Assembly (NCBI RefSeq): GCF_003298775.1
Contig: NZ_QNTQ01000014.1
Location: forward strand, 87,498 to 151,497
Reading direction: 5' to 3'
Length of the DNA stretch: 64,000 nt
Source of the DNA: Rhodosalinus halophilus
Lineage (GTDB): Bacteria; Pseudomonadota; Alphaproteobacteria; Rhodobacterales; Rhodobacteraceae
Shown: positions 56,241 to 64,000 of the stretch, piece by piece
How positions within the stretch are numbered: position 1 is the first letter of the stretch
How the letters are laid out: every line of letters begins with the position of its first letter
Program-made: the position numbers and the translations under genes
Notes under the pieces: generated by a model
The model's input: only the letters and a program-made list of their open reading frames with translations
What the model was told of the DNA's origin: nothing
Databases searched by the model: none

Positions 56241-57593
56241 CTACCCGGCGCCGAATGTCCCGCCAGCCAGATCCGCCAGTTGGCCCATGCGGGTCAGTTC
56301 GAGCCCGCCGCTCGGCCCCGGCTTGCCGCCCTCGGGCAGGATGGCCGAGGTGAAACCAAGTTTTCGCGCCTCTTTCAACCTGTTTTCGGTCTGGCTGACC
56401 GGGCGGAGGGCGCCCGAGAGGCTGATCTCGCCGAAGACCACGGTGTCGTGGGCGAGCGGCTCGCCCTCGCGCGCCGAGAGGAGTGCGGCGGCCACGGCCA
56501 GGTCGGCCGCGGGTTCGGCGATCTTCAGCCCGCCGGCCACGTTCAGATAGACGTCGAGCCCCGCGAAGGGGATACCGCAGCGCGCCTCCAGCACGGCGAG
56601 GATCATCGCCAGGCGCCCGCCGTCCCAGCCCACCACGGTGCGCCGGGGCTGGGCGTGCGGGGTGGGGGCCACCAGCGCCTGCAACTCCACCAGCAGCGGG
56701 CGCGACCCCTCGATGCCGGCGAAGACGACCGAGCCCGGCGCGGGCTGGCCGCGCTCCGACAGGAAAAGCTCCGAGGGGTTGCCGATCTCGGCGAGGCCCG
56801 CGCCCGTCATCTCGAAGACGCCGATCTCGTCGGTGGCGCCGAAGCGGTTCTTGACGCCGCGCAGGATGCGGAACTGATGCCCGCGCTCGCCCTCGAAGTG
56901 CAGCACCGTGTCCACCATGTGCTCGACGACTCTCGGGCCTGCGATCTGACCTTCCTTGGTCACGTGGCCGACGAGGATCACAGCGGTGCCGCGGCGCTTG
57001 GCGAAGGCGGTGAGCTGATGGGCCACAGCGCGGACCTGGCCCACCGAGCCGGGCGCGCTGTCGGCCGCGTCGGTCCACATGGTCTGGATCGAATCGATGA
57101 TCACGAGCCCCGGACGCTCGGCCTCGAGCGTGGCGAGGATGTCGGAGAGCGCCGTCTCGGCGCCGAGCCTGACCGGCGCATCGGAAAGCTCGAGCCGCCT
57201 GGCGCGCATCCTGACCTGCGCCGAGGCTTCCTCGCCGGAGATGTAGATGGTGGACAGCCCGCGCGCGGCGAAGCGGGCCGCGGCCTGCAGAAGCAGCGTG
57301 GATTTGCCGATCCCGGGATCGCCGGCGAGCAGCACCGCCGAGCCGGGCACCAGCCCGCCGCCCAGCACGCGGTCGAGTTCCGCCATGCCCGAGGCGGCGC
57401 GCGGCGCGGGCCGCTCCTCGGCGTCGAGGCCGGAGAGCGGAATCGCGCGCCCGGCCTTCGGCGCCCGGCCGGGGCCGGCCTTCGCGCTCTCTTCCTGCAG
57501 CGTGTTCCAGGCGCCGCAGGCGTCGCAGCGGCCGGCCCATTTCGCATGGGCGGCGCCGCAGGCGGAGCAGATGAAGGCGGCGGCCTTGGCCAT
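56241..57593 (-). CDS. radA: DNA repair protein RadA
   Basis: A 450-aa RecA-family ATPase. The N-terminal C4 zinc finger uses C9, C12, C23 and C26; Walker A GDPGIGKST is at 91-99; the RadA-specific KNRFGATDEIGVFEM motif follows, and a Lon-like C-terminal domain ends the protein (PAADLAVAAALLSAREG). RadA helps branch migration in recombination. The ATG at 57593 gives MAKAAAFICSACG. Confidence 0.97.
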   Translation of the reverse strand: MAKAAAFICSACGAAHAKWAGRCDACGAWNTLQEESAKAGPGRAPKAGRAIPLSGLDAEERPAPRAASGMAELDRVLGGGLVPGSAVLLAGDPGIGKSTLLLQAAARFAARGLSTIYISGEEASAQVRMRARRLELSDAPVRLGAETALSDILATLEAERPGLVIIDSIQTMWTDAADSAPGSVGQVRAVAHQLTAFAKRRGTAVILVGHVTKEGQIAGPRVVEHMVDTVLHFEGERGHQFRILRGVKNRFGATDEIGVFEMTGAGLAEIGNPSELFLSERGQPAPGSVVFAGIEGSRPLLVELQALVAPTPHAQPRRTVVGWDGGRLAMILAVLEARCGIPFAGLDVYLNVAGGLKIAEPAADLAVAAALLSAREGEPLAHDTVVFGEISLSGALRPVSQTENRLKEARKLGFTSAILPEGGKPGPSGGLELTRMGQLADLAGGTFGAG

Positions 57594-57671
57594 GAGGGCT
57601 GTTTGGTCCGGGACGCGCGCTTTGCCAAGGGGGAGATTGCCGTTCGCGAACAGCAGCGGTATCCCCCGGCC

Positions 57672-58790
57672 ATGTTCGACACGCTGACGTTGCAGGCGTT
57701 GCGACTTCCGAAGGACTCGCCGGTGCGGCGCGCGCGGTTGACACCCCCGGCGCAGCGCGCGCCGGGCTCCGACGAAGCATTCGATTTCCGCACGCTGGCT
57801 TACGGAGCGGTGTGGGTGCCGGAACGGCGCGCGGTGATCCTCGTCTGCCCGCCGCTGCGCGAACTGGAGCCCGTTCTGCGTCACGCGAGGATCGCCGGGA
57901 CCGCCGGGGCGCTGTCCGTGGGACGACTGGTGCGGTATCGGCGATGGGACGCGCTCTGGTGCAGGGCGGCGGGGGATCCGGGGCCGGAGCTCGACGTGAC
58001 ACTGCCCGCGGAGGCAGGCGGAGCGAGGCTGCGGATGCCGGTGATGCCGCGGATCGGGGTCTTCGACCGCCTGCGCTGCCTGGTGACCAAGTCTAAGGAC
58101 AACGAACTCGACTGGATCGCTGACTGGGCCGCGCATCACGTTCGGGCGCAGGGGACCGAGGCGATCATTCTGTTCGACAACGGGTCGACCCGCTATGCCC
58201 CGGCCGTTGTGACCGAGAGTCTCGCCGCGGTGCCGGGACTGAAGGCCGCGCTGGTGGTCTCGGCGGACCTGCCGTTCGGGCCGACGGCGAAGACGGTGCC
58301 GAAGAACCGGGAGCTGTTCTTCCAGTCGGCGACGCTCAACCTCGCGCGCCTGTGGCTGCTGCGCCGCGCCGCGGCGGTGGCGGTGAACGATGTCGACGAG
58401 CTCTTCGTGTCGCGGGGCGCGCGCACGATCTACGAGGCGGCGGCGCAGAGCTGGCTCGGCTATGTCACCGCGCCGGGCATCTGGCGGCATGCCGCGACGG
58501 GGCAGGCGCCGCGCCACGTTGATCATCAATGGGCCTTCGTCCCCGAAAAGCCCTGCACGGAGAAGTATTGCGTGCGCCCGGGCGGGCCATTGGGCGGACT
58601 TGCGTGGGACGTGCATGGCGTGGGGCGGTATCAGTTCAACCGGGTGGCGCAGGCGCGGGATCAGCGCTTCCTGCATTGCAGGGCGATTTCGACGGGGTGG
58701 AAATACGACCGCAGCCGCCGGGACCGCCCCGTCGAGCACTGCCCCGAGACCCGATCTATTCTGATGCAGACGCTGGGTGAGGGCGCGTGA
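57672..58790 (+). CDS. Glycosyltransferase family 92-like protein
   Basis: A 372-aa protein. The segment IGVFDRLRCLVTKSKDNELD and FDNGSTRYAP, with AVAVNDVDELFVSRG (a DxD-type metal motif) and EKPCTEKYCVRPGG, match the family 92/DUF23-like and Glyco_tranf_2_4 group common in marine alphaproteobacteria. It would transfer a sugar in a metal-dependent way, perhaps for surface polysaccharide. No signal peptide. ATG at 57672; the gene is divergent from radA by 78 nt. Its 3' end overlaps the PqiA-like gene on the other strand by 35 nt. Confidence 0.78.
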   Translation: MFDTLTLQALRLPKDSPVRRARLTPPAQRAPGSDEAFDFRTLAYGAVWVPERRAVILVCPPLRELEPVLRHARIAGTAGALSVGRLVRYRRWDALWCRAAGDPGPELDVTLPAEAGGARLRMPVMPRIGVFDRLRCLVTKSKDNELDWIADWAAHHVRAQGTEAIILFDNGSTRYAPAVVTESLAAVPGLKAALVVSADLPFGPTAKTVPKNRELFFQSATLNLARLWLLRRAAAVAVNDVDELFVSRGARTIYEAAAQSWLGYVTAPGIWRHAATGQAPRHVDHQWAFVPEKPCTEKYCVRPGGPLGGLAWDVHGVGRYQFNRVAQARDQRFLHCRAISTGWKYDRSRRDRPVEHCPETRSILMQTLGEGA

Positions 58791-59241
58791 GGCGGCGCTC
58801 GGCGAGCGAGATCGCCAGCGAGGCGAGGATGCAGAGGGTGAAGAGGTAGAGGCCCCAGGCCACCTCGACGCGCCCGACGCCGATTCCCCTGGCGACGGTG
58901 ATGTAGATGGCGATCAGGAAGATGTCGGCCATGGCGAGCCGGCCCAGCCCTTCCAGCGCGGGCGCCCAGCGCGCCGAAAGCAGCCCGAAGTGCCGCGCGG
59001 CGAGCCCGAGCGTCTTGGCGTAGGGCGCCACGAGCGCGAAGAGCGCCACGACGACCGCCAGCGCCCGGTCATTGTCCCAGAGCGCGGCGAGGCCTGACAG
59101 CACGCTGATCTCCGACATCCCGAAGAGCGGCAGAAGCCCTGCGCGCAGCAGCGGGGCGGACCAGGCGACAGGGTAGAGCAGGAGCAGAGCGAGATTGACG
59201 GCGACCAGCCAGCGCGGCGCGACCGTGCGCCTCAGCCCCAT
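58756..59241 (-). CDS. Paraquat-inducible protein A (PqiA)-like membrane protein
   Basis: A 161-aa protein with about four membrane helices, one PqiA-like domain: LALLLLYPVAWSAPLLRAG, GMSEISVLSGLAALWDNDRA and ALVAPYAKTLGLAARHFG. PqiA works with the MCE protein PqiB in lipid transport between membranes. The zinc-ribbon of full PqiA is absent, so this is a short version. It is the last gene of the alr-mlaE-mlaF operon; the MCE partner is not in the window. Start ATG at 59241 overlaps the upstream gene by 10 nt. Confidence 0.82.
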   Translation of the reverse strand: MGLRRTVAPRWLVAVNLALLLLYPVAWSAPLLRAGLLPLFGMSEISVLSGLAALWDNDRALAVVVALFALVAPYAKTLGLAARHFGLLSARWAPALEGLGRLAMADIFLIAIYITVARGIGVGRVEVAWGLYLFTLCILASLAISLAERRLTRPHPASASE

Positions 59242-59618
59242 GCGGCGTAACCCCACAGCCCCAGCAGGGCGCCCAGCCACATCAGGTGGATGATGTCCAG
59301 CCAGGCCCAGCGCCACCCCGGCGCGAAGCCCGCCGCCACCAGAAGCGCCGAGGCAGCGAGCGGCACGGCCATGCCGCCGCCCGCGTTGCGCACGAAGCTC
59401 GCCGCCTGCAGCGCCGGCGCGTCGGGCAGCAGCGCGGCGAGCTTGACGGCGACGGCGACGCCCGCCACCGCGAGCGCGGCAAGCGAAAGCCGGCGGCAGG
59501 CGCCCCGCGCGACGACCGCCTTGATCAGCGCCAGCAGGGCCAGCCCCTCCAGATAGAGGGTCTGGCGGAAGCCGATGAAGGCCAGCAGCACCGGATCCGG
59601 CTGGAAGAACTCGGGCAT
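59232..59618 (-). CDS. Hypothetical four-helix membrane protein in the mlaFE operon
   Basis: A 128-aa hydrophobic protein: FIGFRQTLYLEGLALLALIK, LAALAVAGVAVAVKLAALL, GMAVPLAASALLVAAGFAPG and IIHLMWLGALLGLWGYAAWG. No family recognised. The ATG at 59618 overlaps the mlaF stop (ATGA), and its stop overlaps the PqiA-like start, so translation is tightly coupled on both sides. A role in the lipid-transport complex is inferred from position. Confidence 0.8.
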   Translation of the reverse strand: MPEFFQPDPVLLAFIGFRQTLYLEGLALLALIKAVVARGACRRLSLAALAVAGVAVAVKLAALLPDAPALQAASFVRNAGGGMAVPLAASALLVAAGFAPGWRWAWLDIIHLMWLGALLGLWGYAAWG

Positions 59619-60364
59619 CAGCGCACCGCCGCGATCGGGCCTTCGGCGCGGCCGTGGATGAACTGATCGACGTAAGGGTCGCCCGAGGCGTCCAAATCCG
59701 CCACCGGGCCTGTCCATTTGATCACGCCGTCATGCAGCATCGCCACGTTGTCCGCGATGGCGCGCACGCTCGTCATGTCGTGGGTGATCGCGATGGCGGT
59801 CGCCCCCATCTCGGTCACGATCTCGCGGATCAGATCGTTGATGACGCCCGCCATGATCGGGTCGAGCCCCGTGGTGGGCTCGTCGAAGAAGATGATCTCG
59901 GGCTCTGCGGCGATGGCGCGGGCGAGGCCCACGCGCTTCTGCATGCCGCCCGAGAGCTCTGCCGGGTAGCTGTCGGCCACATCCGGCGAGAGCCCGACGC
60001 GGCGCAGCTTCTCGACGGCGATCTCGCGCGCTTCGGCCTTCGGGCGCTTGAGCGCGCCGCGCAGCAGACGGAAGGCCACGTTCTGCCAGACCGGCAGCGA
60101 GTCGAAGAGCGCGCCGCCCTGGAAGAGCATTCCGAAGCGGGCGAGAAAGGCGTCGTGATCGCCCTCGTGCACCTCCGTGCCGTCCACCGTGATCTCGCCC
60201 GCGTCCGGTTCCACCAGGCCCAGGATGCATTTCAGCATCACCGACTTGCCGGTGCCCGAGCCGCCGATCACCACCATCGAGGTGCCGCGCGCCACGAAGA
60301 GATCGACGCCGCGCAGGACGCGATTCGTGCCGAAGGCCTTGTGGACGCCCCTGAGCTCGATCAT
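59618..60364 (-). CDS. mlaF: ABC transporter ATP-binding protein, MlaF family
   Basis: A 248-aa ATPase. Walker A GGSGTGKS (about 35-42), signature LSGGMQKRVGLARAI, Walker B IIFFDEPTTGLDP and the H-loop AIAITHD are all intact. The MQKRV variant is typical of MlaF/Ttg2A. With MlaE it powers lipid transport at the inner membrane for outer-membrane asymmetry. The ATG overlaps the mlaE stop. Confidence 0.93.
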   Translation of the reverse strand: MIELRGVHKAFGTNRVLRGVDLFVARGTSMVVIGGSGTGKSVMLKCILGLVEPDAGEITVDGTEVHEGDHDAFLARFGMLFQGGALFDSLPVWQNVAFRLLRGALKRPKAEAREIAVEKLRRVGLSPDVADSYPAELSGGMQKRVGLARAIAAEPEIIFFDEPTTGLDPIMAGVINDLIREIVTEMGATAIAITHDMTSVRAIADNVAMLHDGVIKWTGPVADLDASGDPYVDQFIHGRAEGPIAAVR

Positions 60365-61143
60365 GCGGCGAAGAAAAGCTCCGTCAGAATGTAGTTCGCG
60401 GCGAAGATCAGCACGCTGGAGGACACGACCGCCTGCTTCGTGGCGCGGCCGACGCCCTGCGCGCCGCGGCGCGAGTTCATGCCGTGGTAGCAGCCCATGA
60501 GCGCGACGATGAAGCCGAAGGCCGCCCCCTTCACGAGCCCCGAGAGGATGTCCCAGGTCTCGAGGAAGTTCACCGTGTTCTCGAGATAGGCCGCGCCGTT
60601 GAATCCCAGCCGCGCGAGCCCGACGAGGTAGCCGCCCATGATCCCCACCGAGTCGCCCACTGCGACCAGCACGGGCACCGCGAGCGTCGCGGCGAGAACG
60701 CGCGGCGCCGTGAGGTACTTCATCGGATCGGTGGAAAGCGTCACCAGCGCGTCGATCTGCTCGGTCACCTTCATGGTCCCGATTTCCGCGGCAATCGAGG
60801 AGGCGACGCGCGCCGCCACCATCAGGCCGCCCAGAACGGGGCCCAACTCGCGCACGATGCCGATGGCGACGATCTGCGGCACCACCGCCTCGGCGTTGAA
60901 ACGCGCGCCGCCGGCGTAGATCTGCAGCGCCAGCGCGCCGCCGGTGAAGAGCGCCGTCAGCCCCACGACCGGCAGCGAGAGCCAGCCGATCTGGATCAGC
61001 GCCACGCCGAACTCGCGCGCGTAGAAGGGCGGGCGGACGACGTGCGAGACGGCCGAGAGCGCATAGAGCGCCACCGCCCCGACCTCGCCCAGCAGGCGCA
61101 GAACCGCCCGGCCGAGGGCGCCGAGGGGGGCGAGCGGGCTCAT
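60361..61143 (-). CDS. mlaE: ABC transporter permease, MlaE family
   Basis: A 260-aa MlaE/DUF140 permease with five to six membrane segments. The core [51 protein letters not shown] and [14 protein letters not shown] motifs are those of MlaE. It partners MlaF. No mlaD, mlaC or mlaB lies beside it. The ATG at 61143 overlaps the alr stop (ATGA), an uncommon link between lipid transport and D-alanine supply. Confidence 0.93.
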   Translation of the reverse strand: MSPLAPLGALGRAVLRLLGEVGAVALYALSAVSHVVRPPFYAREFGVALIQIGWLSLPVVGLTALFTGGALALQIYAGGARFNAEAVVPQIVAIGIVRELGPVLGGLMVAARVASSIAAEIGTMKVTEQIDALVTLSTDPMKYLTAPRVLAATLAVPVLVAVGDSVGIMGGYLVGLARLGFNGAAYLENTVNFLETWDILSGLVKGAAFGFIVALMGCYHGMNSRRGAQGVGRATKQAVVSSSVLIFAANYILTELFFAA

Positions 61144-62180
61144 CCGCCCGTATAGCGCCGCGCGTAGCGGCCCTGGCCGAGGGAGGTGAGGATCTCGTAG
61201 CCGATGGTGCCGGCCGCCTGCGCGAGATCGCCCACCCGCTGATCCGCGCCCAGCAGCTCGAGATACTCGGGCGGCTCCGGCAGATGGGTAACCTCCACCC
61301 CGATCAGATCCATCGAGATCCGCCCGCGCACGGGGCAGGGGACGCCGTCGTGGAAAAAGGCGAGCTGCGGCGCCATGCCACGGGCGATGCCGTCCCCGTA
61401 GCCGCCCGAAACCGTCGCGATCCGCGCGGGGCGCTCGGCGATCCATGTCATGCCGTAGCCCACGCTTTCGCCGGGCGAGACATCGCGGGTCTGGATCACC
61501 GGCAACCGGAGGGTCACGACCGGCTGCGCCTCGGCGAAGGGCAACCCGCCGTAGACCCCGATGCCGGGGCGCGTCAGGTCGAAATGATAGGCAGGGTCCA
61601 TAAGCGCCCCGCCGGTGGCGCCCAGCGACCGGGGGGCGTCGATCCCCTCGGTCATGGCGCGGAACGCGGCGAGCTGGCGGGCGTTCATCGGGTGGTCCGG
61701 CGCGTCGGCGCAGGCGAGATGGCTCATCACCAGGCGCGGACCGAGCGCGCGCGCCCGCCCGCGGACCGCGGCCCAGTCCGCGGGTTCCATGCCCAGGCGG
61801 TTCATGCCGCTGTCGAGCTGGATGCCGAAGGGGGCCTGGGGCGCGGACTCGAGATGCCGGGTCATCTGTTCCGGCGAGTTCAGCAGCGGCACGAGCGCGG
61901 CGTCGCGGATCAGGGCGGCATCGCCCGGCATGTGCCCGCCGAAGACAAAGATCTCGGGCTCGGGGCCGAGCGCCTGGCGCAGCCGCGCGCCTTCCTCCGC
62001 GATGGCGGTAAAGAACTTCCGCGCGCCGGCCCGCGCCAGCGCCTGCGCCACCGGCGCGAGACCCAGCCCGTAGCCGTCGGCCTTCACCACGGCGCCGGCC
62101 TCGGCCGCGGAACGCTCGGCCAGCCTGCGCCAGTTCTCCGCCAGCGCGCCCAGGTCTATGTGAAGCTCAGCCTCCGCCAT
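61140..62180 (-). CDS. alr: Alanine racemase
   Basis: A 346-aa PLP enzyme. Lys33 in [10 protein letters not shown] binds PLP and the second base Tyr is in [23 protein letters not shown] and the C-terminal [17 protein letters not shown] complete the fold. It makes D-alanine for peptidoglycan. First gene of the operon with mlaE-mlaF-membrane protein-pqiA; divergent from cobS by 85 nt. Confidence 0.96.
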   Translation of the reverse strand: MAEAELHIDLGALAENWRRLAERSAAEAGAVVKADGYGLGLAPVAQALARAGARKFFTAIAEEGARLRQALGPEPEIFVFGGHMPGDAALIRDAALVPLLNSPEQMTRHLESAPQAPFGIQLDSGMNRLGMEPADWAAVRGRARALGPRLVMSHLACADAPDHPMNARQLAAFRAMTEGIDAPRSLGATGGALMDPAYHFDLTRPGIGVYGGLPFAEAQPVVTLRLPVIQTRDVSPGESVGYGMTWIAERPARIATVSGGYGDGIARGMAPQLAFFHDGVPCPVRGRISMDLIGVEVTHLPEPPEYLELLGADQRVGDLAQAAGTIGYEILTSLGQGRYARRYTGG

Positions 62181-62265
62181 GCCGCCTAATTCGCACCCCT
62201 GCGCCGCGCGTCAAGCCGAAATCCCCCGGCTTGCCGCGTCGCCCGGGCCCGGCTAAGGCCGCTGC

Positions 62266-63048
62266 ATGACGCAGGAAACCCCCTTTTCCGGCTGGCGCGA
62301 CGAGATCGGCGTCTTCGCGCTCGCCGTGCAGTTTCTGACGCGGCTGCCGGTGCCGCAGGATCTGGCGTTCTCCGAGGGGCGGCTTTTGCGCGCCACGCGG
62401 TACTATCCGCTGGTCGGGCTGCTCGTCGGCGCGATCGGCGCGGGAGTCCTGCTGACGGCGGCCATGCTCCTGCCGTGGCCGGTGGCGGTGCTTCTGTCGA
62501 TGGCGGCCACGCTGCTCGCAACCGGCGCGTTTCACGAGGACGGGCTGGCGGATGCCGCGGACGGGCTGGGCGGCGGGCTCACGCGGGAGCGGGCGCTGGA
62601 GATCATGCGCGACAGCCGGATCGGCACCTACGGTGCGCTGGCGCTGGGCATGGCGCTGGCGCTGAAATTCGCGGCGCTTGCCGCGTTCGCGCCGGCCGAC
62701 GCCGCGGCGCTTCTGATCCTGGGGCACGGCATCAGCCGCTACGCGCCCGTGGCGGTGGTCGCCCGCCACCCCTATGCCCGCGAGACGGGGGCGAAGTTCA
62801 CCGCGCCGTCGGTCTCGGCAGCCGGGCACCGCGCGGCGCTCGCCACGACCCTCGCGCTGGCCGCGGCCCTTGCGCTCGCGCTGGGCCCCGGCGGGGCGCT
62901 CGCTGCGCTCGCGGGCGCCGCGCTTCTCGCTGCGCTCGTCGCGCGGCGCTACCTGCGCCGCCTCGGCGGCTATACCGGCGACTGCCTGGGCGCGACGCAG
63001 CAGATGGCCGAGCTGGGGCTTTACCTTGGGGCGCTTGCATGGCTCTGA
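62266..63048 (+). CDS. cobS: Adenosylcobinamide-GDP ribazoletransferase
   Basis: A 260-aa membrane protein of the CobS/CobV family: FLTRLPVPQDLAFSEGRLLR, GAFHEDGLADAADGLGGG with the catalytic Asp pair and ERALEIMRDSRIGTYGALAL. It joins adenosylcobinamide-GDP to alpha-ribazole in the last stages of cobalamin synthesis. No cobalamin riboswitch was recognised in the 85-nt upstream gap. Its 3' end overlaps cobC by 10 nt. Confidence 0.95.
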   Translation: MTQETPFSGWRDEIGVFALAVQFLTRLPVPQDLAFSEGRLLRATRYYPLVGLLVGAIGAGVLLTAAMLLPWPVAVLLSMAATLLATGAFHEDGLADAADGLGGGLTRERALEIMRDSRIGTYGALALGMALALKFAALAAFAPADAAALLILGHGISRYAPVAVVARHPYARETGAKFTAPSVSAAGHRAALATTLALAAALALALGPGGALAALAGAALLAALVARRYLRRLGGYTGDCLGATQQMAELGLYLGALAWL

Positions 63049-63566
63049 CGCTGCTGCGCCACACCACGCCCGAGGTCGCGCCGGGTACCTGCTACGGGCG
63101 CACGGATCTCGCGCTCGCGCCGAGCTTCGAGGCCGAGGCGGCGGAGGTCATCGCGCGGCTGCCGGAGGTCGCGCATGTGGTGAGCAGCCCGCTCACGCGC
63201 TGCGTCCGGCTGGCCGAGCGGATCGCGGGGGTGCGCGGGCTGCGCGCGCGCATCGAGCCGCTCTGGACCGAGATGGATTTCGGTCGCTGGGAGGGCGTGC
63301 CCTGGTCCGCGCTGCCGCGCGACGAGCTCGACGCCTGGGCCGCGGATTTCTATCATGCCCGCCCACATGGCGGCGAGAGCGTCGCGGAATTGCAGGCGCG
63401 TGTGGCCGAGGCGCTCGCGCGCCTGCCTGCCGAGCCGGTGCTGGTGGTCACGCATATGGGCACGATCAAGGCGGCGCTGCATCTGGCCGGGCGCGCGGGC
63501 GCCTGGGATCACACGGTGCCCTTCGGCACGGCGGTGCCCGTGCCGCGTCAGGGCTCGGCCCAGTAG
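63039..63566 (+). CDS. cobC: Histidine phosphatase, alpha-ribazole phosphatase (CobC)
   Basis: A 175-aa phosphoglycerate mutase-like enzyme: LLRHTTPEVAPGTCYGRTD with the catalytic His, SSPLTRCVRLAERIA, EMDFGRWEGVPW and VVTHMGTIKAAL with the second His. The RHT (not RHG) motif and CYGRTD fit CobC, which removes phosphate from alpha-ribazole-5'-phosphate or the final cobalamin phosphate. Start ATG at 63039 overlaps cobS; the operon position supports the assignment. Confidence 0.92.
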   Translation: MALTLLRHTTPEVAPGTCYGRTDLALAPSFEAEAAEVIARLPEVAHVVSSPLTRCVRLAERIAGVRGLRARIEPLWTEMDFGRWEGVPWSALPRDELDAWAADFYHARPHGGESVAELQARVAEALARLPAEPVLVVTHMGTIKAALHLAGRAGAWDHTVPFGTAVPVPRQGSAQ

Positions 63567-64000
63567 CCGCGATAGCGGTCCCAGATCTTCTCGCCGATCA
63601 GGCAGTCCGCCTCCGCCTCGGCGCTGTATTGGGCGCGCCATGTGCGCGCTCCGGCCACCGTGGGAGCGAGCCCCGCGATCTCGAGCACCAGCTTGCGTTT
63701 GACCGCGTCCGGGAACTGGTCCCAGCCATAGACCGGCAGGACGAAGGCCCCGGGGCCGCCCACCACGCAATCCTCGTAATAGACGTCGAGATCGGCGATG
63801 TCCCAGATGGCGAGTTCGTCCTCGGGCGTCATCAGAGGCAGGCCGTTGATGGTGATGCCCTGCGCGAGCGCGTGGTCGCGCGCCATGAAGACCGGGCGCC
63901 CCTGGTTGTTCGGGCCGTCGCCGGAGATGTCGATCACGCGCCTGAGTCCGTGGAAGTCGTTGTCCTCGAAGCTCTCGACCGCATAGAGCAGCGCGCCGGA
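63548..64000 (-). CDS. DUF1194 domain-containing protein, partial (5' end outside window)
   Basis: The frame is open to the window edge on the minus strand; 150 codons are visible. The segment LRRVIDISGDGPNNQG is a von Willebrand A-like MIDAS-type stretch of the DUF1194 family, followed by GITINGLPLMTPED, VYYEDCVVGGPGAF and the terminal RTWRAQYSAEAEADCLIGEKIW (in part). DUF1194 proteins are usually exported; function unknown. Its stop overlaps cobC's end on the other strand by 19 nt. Confidence 0.88.
   Translation of the reverse strand, partial: SGALLYAVESFEDNDFHGLRRVIDISGDGPNNQGRPVFMARDHALAQGITINGLPLMTPEDELAIWDIADLDVYYEDCVVGGPGAFVLPVYGWDQFPDAVKRKLVLEIAGLAPTVAGARTWRAQYSAEAEADCLIGEKIWDRYRGYWAEP

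Noticed and set aside
62181..62265. Cobalamin riboswitch before cobS
   Set aside because: The 85-nt gap is too short and lacks the conserved B12-box sequence.

Overview
The window is high-GC, gene-dense chromosomal DNA from an alphaproteobacterium, most likely a Rhodobacteraceae/Roseobacter-group species. The evidence is gene content and style: CarD next to 7Fe ferredoxin fdxA, a SUV3-type helicase followed by an S4-domain protein, a DUF1194 protein, an HslR-like protein, a DNA ligase paired with a ligase-associated exonuclease, and many ATGA/GTGA gene overlaps. No tRNA, rRNA operon, CRISPR array, transposase or phage gene was seen. Both window edges cut genes: an MDR oxidoreductase on the left and a DUF1194 protein on the right.

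Layout. 0-20 kb is mostly housekeeping and stress functions: two oxidoreductases, a RecD-like helicase, dGTPase, an A-type Fe-S carrier, a BCCT transporter, a glycosyltransferase, a WrbA-like flavodoxin, PepF, an exonuclease/ATP-dependent ligase pair, a lysophospholipase-like hydrolase, an SCP2 protein, a TPR protein, a SUV3-like helicase, HslR, FdxA and CarD. A low-GC two-gene insert (18157-18932) sits between the helicase and hslR. It encodes an unrecognised 100-aa protein and a PIN-domain protein, and looks like an uncharacterised toxin-antitoxin type module.

22.7-33.8 kb is an aerobic benzoyl-CoA (box) pathway island. A DUF4863 protein, a benzoate-CoA ligase, an alpha/beta hydrolase and a DUF309 protein form one operon. 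boxC, boxB, a 57-aa single-cluster mini-ferredoxin, boxA and a thioesterase form the next. Then come boxR (a repressor with a shikimate-kinase-like domain) and a degenerate 3-hydroxyacyl-CoA dehydrogenase. TGCA-N6-TGCA-like sites precede all three transcription units, and one overlaps the -10 of the boxC promoter, which fits BoxR repression relieved by benzoyl-CoA. The pathway would activate benzoate to benzoyl-CoA, epoxidise the ring (BoxAB) and cleave it (BoxC). The aldehyde dehydrogenase needed next is not in the window.

33.8-64 kb returns to core functions: a HisA paralogue, a cysteine protease-like protein and UPF0173 hydrolase, ceramidase, GatCA, an amidase, RNase P RNA, L33, a VIT-family transporter, BI-1, quinone oxidoreductase, an XRE regulator, HisN, MgtE, 5-FCL, YgfZ, an NlpD-like M23 lipoprotein, Pcm-SurE, BioY, PurF, a winged-helix/hydrolase fusion, CvpA, RadA, a family-92-like glycosyltransferase, a PqiA/MlaFE/Alr operon, and CobS-CobC. 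Intergenic spaces carry three kinds of repeat: a roughly 70-nt dispersed element, a GTAGGGTGCG element, and a pair of TTCGTACGAA-centred palindromes.
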